From Exiguobacterium sp. Leaf196 (GTDB lineage Bacteria > Bacillota > Bacilli > Exiguobacteriales > Exiguobacteriaceae), in contig NZ_LMPV01000010.1 in assembly GCF_001423965.1 (NCBI RefSeq), positions 1-64,000 of the forward strand: 64,000 nt of DNA. The letters run 5' to 3'. How positions within the stretch are numbered: the stretch's first letter is position 1; each line of letters begins with the position of its first letter. The notes under the pieces are model-generated. The model was not told the origin of the DNA. It saw only the letters and a program-made list of their open reading frames with translations, and ran no database searches. A program made the position numbers and the translations under genes. Below are positions 36,611-44,425 of the stretch, piece after piece.

Positions 36611-37123
36611 TTAAAGTGCTGGCGTTGGCGTCGGTGTGACACCGGTCTTCGCATAAGTTTGATCGATTGCAGTCCGAATTTCCTTGACGGAGCTACCTTT
36701 TTGATAAGCGACGATCGACTGTGCCGCGATATCGAGACACGTACCACACGTAATGCCGTGCGTCGTCCAGGTCGTTGACGTAGCGTTCTGTTCTTCGATG
36801 AAGCAGTCATAGTTGCTCGTATGACCCGCAGATTCACCACAACCGCAATAACATGGCATTTTCTTCAATAAATCGGAATGTTTAGCGACGGAGCGATAGA
36901 TTGTTTGAATCGATTGATCCTGCTCATCGAGAAAAGCAGGTAACGTGTCCGGTCCCGCGGTCTTCTCGAGTTGATCATCGGCACCGTGACTGGCATGGTC
37001 AGCGTGATCTTCGTGATTCGTGTGTTCTGTTTTTGGAGTATCCGTCTGTTCAGCCGTCCCGCATGCAGCGAGCAACAGGCTGAGACTAAGTGGAAGTCCA
37101 AAACGATACAGTCGTCTTTGCAT
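36611..37123 (-). CDS. PCYCGC-motif lipoprotein
   Basis: A 170-residue lipoprotein. The signal peptide ends in LLLAAC with lipidated Cys21, followed by a His/Asp-rich stretch (HTNHEDHADHASHGADD) and then the family core MPCYCGCGESAGHTSNYDCF...GITCGTCLDIA. The many Cys and His suggest metal binding at the cell surface, but the family has no proven role. ATG 37123 follows GAGAGG; codons upstream only extend the frame. It lies 76 bases after mntA on the same strand, with a TATAAT (37159-37154) in between, so it may be read from the Mn operon, its own promoter, or both. Confidence 0.85.
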   Translation of the reverse strand: MQRRLYRFGLPLSLSLLLAACGTAEQTDTPKTEHTNHEDHADHASHGADDQLEKTAGPDTLPAFLDEQDQSIQTIYRSVAKHSDLLKKMPCYCGCGESAGHTSNYDCFIEEQNATSTTWTTHGITCGTCLDIAAQSIVAYQKGSSVKEIRTAIDQTYAKTGVTPTPTPAL

Positions 37124-37199
37124 AGTCGGCCTCTCTTTCATTGTCTTACCTTCATTATAAGGAAAGTAAAACGATGAAAGCATGACGATTTATTGACGC

Positions 37200-38117
37200 T
37201 TATTTCGTGAGTGCTTGTGTGATCGTCTTGATGTTCGCTTGCATCATACTGTAGTACGTGTCGCCGTCTTTACCCGGTGCCCCGAGCGAGTCGGTGAAAA
37301 GTGTACCAGCGATCGGAACGCCGGTCTCACGAGAGACAGTCTCCATACTCCGCCGGTCGACGCTTGTTTCGACGAATAGGACAGGGATGTCTTGCTCCTT
37401 GATCGTATCGACGATCCGGCGGACTTGTGCCGGCGTTCCTTGATTATCCGAGTTGATCTCCCAAATATAATCCGCTTTGACGTCATAGGCAGTTCCGAAG
37501 TATTTGAAGGCACCTTCACTCGTGACGAGGTGACGTTCTGCTTTCGGAATGTCGGCAAACTGCTTTTTCGCTTCCTGATCAAGCGTCTGCAGTTGTTTGA
37601 TGTAAGCCTCGGCATTTTTCTCGTAGTCCGCTTTGTGCTTCGGATCTTCCTTGATCAATGCCTGCTTGACGTTTTCGACGTATTGAATGCCGTTACTCAC
37701 ATCGAGCCACGCGTGCGGATCGGTTTCTGATTCCTTGCCTTTCGTCGTCAGGTACTTTGGTTCGACGCCTTGACTTAAACGATAGACTGGCGCGTCAGAC
37801 GCGTCTTTGCCAGTCGTTGCCCGAAGTTTGTCGAACCAAGCACCGCCGGCTTCAAGATTCAGACCGTTATAGAAAACGACATCCGCATCCGCCATCGCTT
37901 GTACGTCTGCCGGAAGTGGATCATACTCATGCGGATTTGCCCCAATCTTAACCATGCTGTGAACATCAACGTGTTCACGACCAACTTCGCGGGCGAGATC
38001 AGCGAGAATTGAATACGTCGCAACGACCTTCAGCTTTCCGTTATCTTCTGCTGGTGTCGAACAAGCAGCAAGCAAGACTGTGCTGAGGAGGACGAACAGG
38101 AAAAATTTTAATTTCAT
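37200..38117 (-). CDS. mntA: Manganese ABC transporter binding lipoprotein MntA
   Basis: A 305-residue cluster A-I (TroA/PsaA) metal-binding protein with lipobox LLAAC (Cys19). The four metal ligands of the Mn type are visible: His in NPHEYDPLP, His in DPHAWLD, Glu in VTSEGAFKYFG, and Asp in LFTDSLG. The absence of a His-rich loop argues for Mn rather than Zn. It overlaps the permease gene by four bases and is the last of the ATPase-permease-binding protein set. The MntR box upstream of the operon agrees with Mn. Confidence 0.92.
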   Translation of the reverse strand: MKLKFFLFVLLSTVLLAACSTPAEDNGKLKVVATYSILADLAREVGREHVDVHSMVKIGANPHEYDPLPADVQAMADADVVFYNGLNLEAGGAWFDKLRATTGKDASDAPVYRLSQGVEPKYLTTKGKESETDPHAWLDVSNGIQYVENVKQALIKEDPKHKADYEKNAEAYIKQLQTLDQEAKKQFADIPKAERHLVTSEGAFKYFGTAYDVKADYIWEINSDNQGTPAQVRRIVDTIKEQDIPVLFVETSVDRRSMETVSRETGVPIAGTLFTDSLGAPGKDGDTYYSMMQANIKTITQALTK

Positions 38118-38959
38118 ACCGTAGACTCCTTTCGTTTCCGGTGACGCATCAGACCGTGACGTGGTGAAAAGATGAAGACGAGTGCGAACAGCGTCGTCGC
38201 GACGAGGACGATCGATGCACCAGAGGATAAATTGTAGGTGAAGCTGAAATACAGTCCGACGATGGCGGACAGCGTACCGAAGCCTGCTGCTAGGAACAGC
38301 ATCCGCGAGAGACGGTTCGTCAGTAAATACGCTGTCGCAGCTGGTGTGATCAGCATCGCAACGACGAGGATGATGCCGACCGTCTGAAGGGAAGCGACGG
38401 TGACGAGTGTCAGCAATGTCATCAATCCATAGTGAATCCAGCGTGTCGATAGTCCATAGGCTTGCGCCATTGTCGGGTCAAAGGAACTGATCAGCAACTC
38501 TTTGTAGAACAAGAAGATTCCCCCGAGGACGATCAATCCGATGATGACGGTCATCCACATATCGCTCGGACGGACCGCGAGGACGTTGCCGAACAAAATG
38601 TGATAGAGATCGCTACTGCTGCGCAAGAACGAAATCAAGATGATCCCGAGGGCGAAGGCGGACGTGAAGAGGATGCCGATCGCTGTGTCGTTCTTGATGC
38701 GACTGTTTTGGCTGACGAAGCCGATTCCAATTGCCGTCACGAGACCTGTGACGATGGCACCGATCAAGAAGTTGATCCCGAGTAGATAAGAAATCGCGAC
38801 ACCAGGTAAAACGGCGTGCGAGATCGCATCACCCATTAACGACATCCCGCGTAAGATGATGAAACAGCCGATCACGCCGCAGATGATGCCGACCATGACG
38901 GCGGTGATCATCGCTTTTTGTAAGAACTCATACTGAAATAATGCCTCGATGAACGTCAT
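38114..38959 (-). CDS. mntC: Manganese ABC transporter permease
   Basis: A 281-residue ABC-3 family permease with about eight to nine helices. It has GCFIILRGMSLMGDAISHAVLPGVAISYLLG and SSFDPTMAQAYGLSTRWIHYGLM, the usual contact region for the ATPase, and ILVVAMLITPAATAYLLTNRL. There is only one permease gene, so the channel is probably a homodimer (B. subtilis has two, mntC and mntD). It overlaps both neighbours by four bases. Confidence 0.93.
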   Translation of the reverse strand: MTFIEALFQYEFLQKAMITAVMVGIICGVIGCFIILRGMSLMGDAISHAVLPGVAISYLLGINFLIGAIVTGLVTAIGIGFVSQNSRIKNDTAIGILFTSAFALGIILISFLRSSSDLYHILFGNVLAVRPSDMWMTVIIGLIVLGGIFLFYKELLISSFDPTMAQAYGLSTRWIHYGLMTLLTLVTVASLQTVGIILVVAMLITPAATAYLLTNRLSRMLFLAAGFGTLSAIVGLYFSFTYNLSSGASIVLVATTLFALVFIFSPRHGLMRHRKRKESTV

Positions 38960-39693
38960 CCTTGTCCCTCCTTACGTCGTTCGAATAGCGGTAAGCCATA
39001 CGCTGGTTCGAGCCACTCCGGCGTCAAGATATCAGACGGAGGACCGACAGCGATTAGTCGTTTGTTCAACAGCATCAACGTGTCGAAATAGTCCTCTGCT
39101 TTATGCAGATCATGGTGGACGACGACAATCGTCCGCCCTTCGGCTCGGAGTGTCCGTAAGAGTTCGATGATCATCTGCTCACTGGCGACATCGATACCGA
39201 CGAACGGTTCGTCCAGCAACAGTAGTTCTGCTTCTTGGGCAAGGGCACGCGCCAGAAAGACCCGTTGTTGTTGTCCGCCTGACAGTTCACCGATTTGCCG
39301 TTCGGCATGATCGGACATACCGACGCGTTCGAGACATTCCATGGCGAACGCTTTTTGTGCTTTCGATGGTCGTTTGAATAAGCCGAGCTTCGGATAACAG
39401 CCCATCAACACGACATCCTGCACACGAACCGGGAAGTCCCAATCAATTGCACTTCGTTGCGGGACGTATGCGACACGTGACCGGACAGCTTCGATTGGTT
39501 GATCGAGTACGCGTAACTGCTCGATCCGAGCCGGGATCAGACCGAGGATGGCTTTTAAGAAAGTGGATTTACCGGCACCATTCGGTCCGATGATACCAAT
39601 CAGCGAAGCGACCGGAAGACGGACGGATACATCGGCGAGTGCATGGGTATCAAAATAGGAGACCGTGAGACGGTTAACATCAAGGGCGTACAT
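38956..39693 (-). CDS. mntB: Manganese ABC transporter ATPase
   Basis: A 245-residue ATPase with Walker A GPNGAGKS, signature LSGGQQQRVFLARA and Walker B LLLLDEPFVGID. The sequence YVPQRSAIDWDFPVRVQDVVLMG is typical of Mn/Zn transporter ATPases. It is the first gene of the operon, preceded by CAAAGGAGTGAG and, 40 bases upstream, an MntR box. Confidence 0.93.
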   Translation of the reverse strand: MYALDVNRLTVSYFDTHALADVSVRLPVASLIGIIGPNGAGKSTFLKAILGLIPARIEQLRVLDQPIEAVRSRVAYVPQRSAIDWDFPVRVQDVVLMGCYPKLGLFKRPSKAQKAFAMECLERVGMSDHAERQIGELSGGQQQRVFLARALAQEAELLLLDEPFVGIDVASEQMIIELLRTLRAEGRTIVVVHHDLHKAEDYFDTLMLLNKRLIAVGPPSDILTPEWLEPAYGLPLFERRKEGQG

Positions 39694-39732
39694 GAATGCT
39701 CACTCCTTTGGTTTTATGGTATAGAGAAGGAA

Positions 39733-39750
39733 AGTTTCCTTAGGGCAAAA
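39733..39750 (-). promoter_or_regulatory. MntR box of the manganese transporter operon
   Basis: On the minus strand TTTTGCCCTAAGGAAACT is one base off the B. subtilis MntR consensus TTTGCCTTAAGGAAA (a C for T). It overlaps the likely -35 (TTGCCC), which would make Mn a repressing signal. Confidence 0.8.
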
Positions 39751-39808
39751 AGTAGATTAAAAATTTTTGATGATTCATTACTAGAGAAAGATTCGGTCTA
39801 CTAATAAT

Positions 39809-39826
39809 GTTTCCTTAAGGCAAACT
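39809..39826 (+). promoter_or_regulatory. MntR box upstream of mgtE
   Basis: GTTTCCTTAAGGCAAACT is an exact match (on the minus strand) to the MntR consensus TTTGCCTTAAGGAAA. It lies 84 bases before the mgtE start and just after a possible promoter (TTACTA about 39779, TAATAA about 39803). It may serve mgtE, the divergent mnt operon, or both. Confidence 0.8.
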
Positions 39827-39909
39827 TTAAAGCCGTGAGAAACAGTTGTCAACTGTTTTTCGATATCGATCGCGAATCAACTCGTGCTAAGATGAAAAGG
39901 CAGAATCGT

Positions 39910-41277
39910 ATGGGGGTGAGGAGATTGCGTCAGACAGCAGAACAACAATGGAAGTGGCTATTGCTCGATGCGCTTGCGAAGGAAAAGCGAGAGCAAGCAC
40001 AGCAAGTCATCGAAGAAGTCTATCCGTATGACATCGCGCAAGTGTATGAAGAATTAGGAGAAGACGATCAAGCACGACTCCTCGATTATCTCGATCACGA
40101 ACGATTGGCAGATGTGCTTGAGGAGCTCGAAGGAGAGCAACGTCTTGCCGTCTTGCGTCGTTTAGACGTCGAGCGCGCCGGGCATGTCCTCGATTTAATG
40201 GAAAACGATGATGTCGCGGATTTACTGGAGGAACTGGGACCAGAAGAAACTGACCGTTTGCTTGGTAGCATGCGGACAGATGAGGCACTGATCGTCCGCA
40301 ATCTCTTGACGTATCCACCGGAGACGGCAGGGCGTTTGATGACGAACCGGTTCATCTGGGTGGGAGAGGATTTCACGGTCGGTGAGACGGTCGAGAAGAT
40401 GCGTGACTACATCGAATACTCGGAGACGATCAATTACGTGTACGTCGTCAATCAACTCAGTGAACTCGTCGGTGTCATCTCATACCGGGACGTCATCTTA
40501 GCTGAAAATACGGAACGAATCAGCGATGTCATGGAGACAAAGGTGATTCGGGTCGCAGCAGAGACCGATCAGGAAGAGGTCGCGCAATTGTTCGAACGCT
40601 ACGATCTCGTTTCGCTACCGGTCGTCGAAGGCGATGTTCTCGTCGGATTGATTACGGTCGATGATGCACTCGATGTCTTACGGGAAGAAGCGAATGAAGA
40701 CATCGAGAAACTCTCAGCATCCGGTAAATCAATTGATTTCGAGACGAAGCCGTGGATTGCTGCAACCCGGCGCTTGCCATGGCTCGTCTTGTTACTGTTC
40801 ATCGGGCTCGTCTCCGGATCGATCATCAGTCAGTTCGAAGAGACGCTTTCAAAAGTTGTCGCGCTCGCCTTTTTCATGCCAATGATTGCTGGGATGACCG
40901 GAAATACCGGTACCCAATCGCTCGCGGTCGTCGTCCGTGGATTGATCACGCGTGAAGTCGATAAGCGGGTCGCGACGCGATTAATCCTACGAGAACTTTG
41001 GGTTGGTTTGATCATTGGTGTCATTTGTGGTGTCTTGATTGCTATCATTGCGTACGTCTGGCAAGGAAGTGCCGTCTTAGGTCTTGTCGTCGGCAGCTCA
41101 CTCGTCATCACGCTGATTTTTGGAACACTGGCTGGAACGATCATTCCGCTCATCTTACATCGCTTAAAGATCGACCCGGCGATTGCGTCCGGACCGCTGA
41201 TCACGACGTTGAACGATATCTTGTCGCTCCTCGTCTACTTCGGGATCGCGACCGCGTTCATCAGTCGCTTGATGTAA
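39910..41277 (+). CDS. mgtE: MgtE-family divalent cation transporter
   Basis: A 455-residue MgtE. The N domain is a helical superhelix (LLDYLDHERLADVLEELEGEQR, VADLLEELGPEETDRLL), then two CBS domains (about residues 135-255), then five membrane helices with the conserved MPMIAGMTGNTGTQSLAVVVRG pore loop. MgtE proteins move Mg2+ and are gated by Mg2+ in the N/CBS part. Here a perfect MntR box upstream suggests a role with Mn2+. The exact start is uncertain: ATG 39910 after AAAAGG, or TTG 39925 after GGGGGTG. Confidence 0.93.
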   Translation: MGVRRLRQTAEQQWKWLLLDALAKEKREQAQQVIEEVYPYDIAQVYEELGEDDQARLLDYLDHERLADVLEELEGEQRLAVLRRLDVERAGHVLDLMENDDVADLLEELGPEETDRLLGSMRTDEALIVRNLLTYPPETAGRLMTNRFIWVGEDFTVGETVEKMRDYIEYSETINYVYVVNQLSELVGVISYRDVILAENTERISDVMETKVIRVAAETDQEEVAQLFERYDLVSLPVVEGDVLVGLITVDDALDVLREEANEDIEKLSASGKSIDFETKPWIAATRRLPWLVLLLFIGLVSGSIISQFEETLSKVVALAFFMPMIAGMTGNTGTQSLAVVVRGLITREVDKRVATRLILRELWVGLIIGVICGVLIAIIAYVWQGSAVLGLVVGSSLVITLIFGTLAGTIIPLILHRLKIDPAIASGPLITTLNDILSLLVYFGIATAFISRLM

Positions 41278-41280
41278 AAA

Positions 41281-41334
41281 AACCGAACCGATTCGCCTTC
41301 TCTTCAAGAGAAAGGGAATTGGTTCGGTTTTTTT
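41281..41334. terminator. Bidirectional terminator
   Basis: AACCGAACC and GGTTCGGTT are the outer arms with an inner CCTTCTCTT / AGAAAGG stem, followed by TTTTTT. It lies between mgtE and the convergent gene. Confidence 0.9.
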
Positions 41335-41984
41335 CATGCATTCTCATGCGTCGTGCGAATCCAGACCGCCAGTGGACCGATGTCGTCAAAGCCTGCTTCG
41401 AGCGCCGTGATCAGGTGATCACCGTATTCGTATCCGACGAGTGGTTGACCGGGGAAGTGTGCGGAGCACAAGCGTGCGATATCATCCCATAAGCGTTCAT
41501 CAAGATAGTCGGAACTAACGTACATCAATCCGGTCGTCGTTTGGTTCGAGTAGGCGATGCAACTTGCCTGTTGTGCTTCGCAATAGAAAAAGCGGACGTC
41601 CGGATGTTGCCATAACGATTCCGGTAACTCCGGTGTCGCTTGGATTGCTTGGAAGCGAGTAAACTGCGTGGCATCCGTGACGACAGACCAATCGACGGGA
41701 AGAGCGCGACGATCGAGTATGGCGGGACGGGTCATCCATTCCGCTGTGAACAGGTGACTGAGACCAGCGCTTGAGAAATCATAGCTCGCCGTACAGTCCT
41801 TGATGCTGTACACGTCGGTTGCATTAATTCGCTGATGAGGAAGGCGAACCATCAGTTCCGGATAATAACTTGGAACGCTTCCTTTAGCGAGCCAGGTCGA
41901 TTCGGTTTCTGTCACCTGGCATCCGACTTGTTCACAAACAAGGCGACACCAATCGAAATTGTTTTGGATGGCAGATTGACGCAT
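41334..41984 (-). CDS. Uncharacterised protein, possibly GNAT-like
   Basis: A 216-residue soluble protein. The second half (PELPESLWQHPDVRFFYCEAQQASCIAYSN, then GLMYVSS and GYEYGDHLITALEAGFDDIGPLAVWI) has the strand order and ending of GNAT acetyltransferases, but the acetyl-CoA loop (R/QxxGxG/A) is missing. I cannot assign a family with confidence. It lies 13 bases after the ion channel gene, probably in the same transcript. Confidence 0.6.
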   Translation of the reverse strand: MRQSAIQNNFDWCRLVCEQVGCQVTETESTWLAKGSVPSYYPELMVRLPHQRINATDVYSIKDCTASYDFSSAGLSHLFTAEWMTRPAILDRRALPVDWSVVTDATQFTRFQAIQATPELPESLWQHPDVRFFYCEAQQASCIAYSNQTTTGLMYVSSDYLDERLWDDIARLCSAHFPGQPLVGYEYGDHLITALEAGFDDIGPLAVWIRTTHENA

Positions 41985-41997
41985 GCTTGATCCCCCC

Positions 41998-42327
41998 TTA
42001 ATCCTCTTCCGGTTGTTTAATCAAAACGTATGACAAGGTAGCAATTAACGTCAAGAACAACCCGCAGCCGATCGTAATATACGCCATCGTGAAGACCTTA
42101 CCGAGCGTCGTCGTCGGGATGAATGTCGGATGCCCGACCGTACTCAGTGTCGTGATGCAAAAGTAAAGCGCATCGATGACCGAAAGGTTTTCTTCCGTAC
42201 TGTAGAAGATCGTCCCAGAGACGAGTGTCAACAAACAAAGAATCAGTAGTCCGCGGAAGTAAGACAAGTGAAAGGCGCGGCGCAATCCCTTGAATAGGCG
42301 TGAAAAAATCGTCAGTACAGATATCAT
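41998..42327 (-). CDS. Two-helix potassium-channel-like protein
   Basis: A 109-residue protein with two membrane helices (about 23-42 and 78-101) and a pore loop between them, the layout of a 2TM ion channel. The filter region is TTLSTVGHPTF in place of the TVGYG type; the TVG is kept but the last Gly is Pro. A tetramer in the cell membrane is likely; ion selectivity is uncertain. It is upstream of the gene at 41334-41984 on the same strand. Confidence 0.85.
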   Translation of the reverse strand: MISVLTIFSRLFKGLRRAFHLSYFRGLLILCLLTLVSGTIFYSTEENLSVIDALYFCITTLSTVGHPTFIPTTTLGKVFTMAYITIGCGLFLTLIATLSYVLIKQPEED

Positions 42328-42708
42328 CGAATCTCTCCTTTAAGATCGGTGCGTCGAGTCCATCGTATCATGAATGAGATAATCATTCTTTCCGGCATGT
42401 TTGACACCATCTATCACCTGATCAACCTGTAAGTTCAAGTGAAGAGGCATTTTTCTTGAATGGAGGAAGAACATCCCATAAGTAAGCGAACGTGAATAAG
42501 CTGAGCAGTTAGTGTTGCGGATGTGATGGAGTGCGTAAAAATATATCAATCGACATATAGAACATGATGAAGGTCGGAATCAGATAGACGATCGTAAAAA
42601 GAAACAAGGATGGCATGCGTTCCGCTCTTCGAGATGATTTTTAGATAGATAGTCTCAGTATAGTGGGCGCAGATTGCTTAGGCGGATTGAAATTTTAAAA
42701 AAGGGGAA
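42328..42708. other. Gap of about 380 bases without a clear gene
   Basis: The stretch between the ion channel gene and the SDR gene holds one candidate small gene (42509-42616, minus strand). Other frames here have no ribosome site or protein-like content. No hairpin with a T run was found. Confidence 0.5.
42509..42616 (-). CDS. Possible small membrane peptide
   Basis: A 35-codon frame starting MPSLFLFTIVYLIPTFIMFY has one hydrophobic helix and a short polar tail (RTPSHPQH). The ribosome site is weak (GCGGA nine bases before the ATG). It could be a real small protein or chance. Confidence 0.3.
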   Translation of the reverse strand: MPSLFLFTIVYLIPTFIMFYMSIDIFLRTPSHPQH

Positions 42709-43542
42709 TCAATCGAGATTCAATGTCAGCCGTCGTATTTTAGCGACACCTTGGAGTCCTGACGGATCATGATGCGTCTTATGGGCGACGAAATGTTCAT
42801 CGGCTTCCGTCGTCCGGATTCGTAACGGACGTTCGTCACGGTGGACGACCTCGAAGATCACCTCAGCCAGAGCTTCTGCCGATTGGCGGTCGGCATGTCG
42901 CGTTCGGTACGTCTGCAAATAAGCCGTGATGATCGGTTTGAAGTCGTCTTCGTGTAAGCCACCCGTCCGTTCAAGTTGATCGAGAACATTTGCGGTAAAG
43001 TTCGTCTCGACGGCGGCCGGTTCAATCAGGGTGACGTCGATATTGAAGTACGGTTTATAGTAGGTCGCAAGACTTTCGAACAGCCCTTCGATCGCAAACT
43101 TACTGGCACAATACAATTCATTCATCGGTTGACCGACGAGACCACTGACGCTTGAAGTCGCGAGTAAGTGACTACCTTCCGGTGCTTGTTTGAGTAAGGG
43201 GAGGCAGGCTTCAATCGTTCGGATGACACCGAAGACATTCGTTTCGAAGAGTTGCTTGATTTCATAACTTGTCGCTTGACCGAGTGCGCGCAGTAAACCA
43301 TGACCGGCGTTGCAGAATACAACGTCCAGGTGATCGACCTCTTGTTCGATTTGCCGGATGGCTGCCTTCACGCTTGTTTCATCTGTGACATCGAGCGACA
43401 AGAAGGTGAGCGTCGGTAACGACACAGTCATCTCACCCGGACTCCGAACACCAGCGTAGACAGACCAGCCGGCTTCCGCAAACCGCTGCGCCGTCGCCAG
43501 ACCGATACCGGAAGAAGCACCCGTGATCAATATCGTTCGCAT
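42709..43542 (-). CDS. Short-chain dehydrogenase/reductase
   Basis: A 277-residue classical SDR. The NAD(P) motif is TGASSGIG (residues 7-14), NAG at about 84 (FCNAGHG), the catalytic Ser in ATSSVSG and the YxxxK pair in YCASKFA. The C-terminal IEPAAVETNF is the usual Pro-Gly-like turn. The substrate is unknown; the SDR is divergent from the DeoR regulator gene and shares its upstream region, which may mean shared control. Confidence 0.93.
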   Translation of the reverse strand: MRTILITGASSGIGLATAQRFAEAGWSVYAGVRSPGEMTVSLPTLTFLSLDVTDETSVKAAIRQIEQEVDHLDVVFCNAGHGLLRALGQATSYEIKQLFETNVFGVIRTIEACLPLLKQAPEGSHLLATSSVSGLVGQPMNELYCASKFAIEGLFESLATYYKPYFNIDVTLIEPAAVETNFTANVLDQLERTGGLHEDDFKPIITAYLQTYRTRHADRQSAEALAEVIFEVVHRDERPLRIRTTEADEHFVAHKTHHDPSGLQGVAKIRRLTLNLD

Positions 43543-43586
43543 ATCAATTCCTCCGTTCTGAAAGTAGTTGTCTTCTATTATTTACC

Positions 43587-43621
43587 CGAATTATCGTCGA
43601 ATTATTTGCAATAAAATTGCA
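43587..43621. promoter_or_regulatory. Candidate operators of the DeoR-type regulator
   Basis: A direct repeat CGAATTAT (43587-43594 and 43598-43605, 11 bases apart) is followed by a perfect dyad TGCAAT-AAA-ATTGCA (43607-43621). They lie midway between the divergent SDR and DeoR genes. The repeats are seen; binding by the regulator is inferred. Confidence 0.5.
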
Positions 43622-43669
43622 TATAGTAATGAAAAAACTTAATATAAAGAAAAAAGGAGGTAGGAATCG

Positions 43670-44425
43670 ATGGGGCAAATCGAACGGCTGCAACAGATGC
43701 GGGAATGGATCAAGACGAGTCCTGAAATTTCGCTGGATCAACTGATGCAGGAGTATCAGATTTCACGAGATACCGCACGTCGTGACGTCATCGTCCTCGA
43801 ACAAGAAGGGGAGATCATTCGTGTTAAGAATGGATTAGTCCGTGCTGGTGGGACGCTTGCATATGAACAGCGGACAGAGAAACCGGAAAAACGGCGGATC
43901 GGACAGCGCGCGGCGCGTCACGTCCAAGCGAATGATCGCTTATTGCTCGACGCTGCAACGACGGTATCTGAGATGGCACGGGCACTTCCGCCTTATCCAC
44001 TACACGTCATCACGAACTCCCTTGACATTGCAGACTATGTCGGAGCTCGCATGGATATTGAGCTGTACGTCACGGGAGGGCGTTTCGACCGGCATGCGCG
44101 AAGCTTGAGTGGGATCAAGACGGCAGACGACATCCTGAATTATCAAGTCGATTGTGTTTTTCTTGGAGCATGTGGGTTGACGGAAGAAGGACTTTTTGCG
44201 GAACAACTCGAAGAAGCGGTCGTAAAGAAAGCGATGATTCGAAGTGCGACCCGTGTCATCGTCCTCGCGGATCATACGAAATTCAATAAACGCTTTTTGC
44301 ATAAGGTCTGTGATTGGGGACAAATCGATATGCTCGTCACCGATCAAGTACCAGACGCAACGTGGCAAGAACGATTAGATCATTATCATGTCGATCTCGA
44401 CGTGACAGAGGAGGAAACAACATGA
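43670..44425 (+). CDS. DeoR-family transcriptional regulator
   Basis: A 251-residue DeoR repressor. The N-terminal helix-turn-helix is ISLDQLMQEYQISRDTARRDVIVLEQEG, and the C-terminal sugar-phosphate sensor shows LLLDAATTVSEMARALP, VITNSLDIA, GGRFDRHARSLSG and VVLADHTKFN-like VIVLADHTKF. These regulators usually sense a phosphorylated sugar or polyol. It is the first gene of an operon with a Gfo/Idh/MocA dehydrogenase (four-base overlap), which points to a sugar or inositol-type pathway. Confidence 0.92.
   Translation: MGQIERLQQMREWIKTSPEISLDQLMQEYQISRDTARRDVIVLEQEGEIIRVKNGLVRAGGTLAYEQRTEKPEKRRIGQRAARHVQANDRLLLDAATTVSEMARALPPYPLHVITNSLDIADYVGARMDIELYVTGGRFDRHARSLSGIKTADDILNYQVDCVFLGACGLTEEGLFAEQLEEAVVKKAMIRSATRVIVLADHTKFNKRFLHKVCDWGQIDMLVTDQVPDATWQERLDHYHVDLDVTEEETT

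Noticed and set aside
39835-39909. 25-codon N-terminal extension of mgtE
   Set aside because: It would begin right after the MntR box without a ribosome site and has no MgtE similarity.
42340-42549. Frame of 69 codons in the gap before the SDR gene
   Set aside because: No ribosome site, and the composition is not protein-like; the shorter hydrophobic frame at 42509-42616 is the better candidate.
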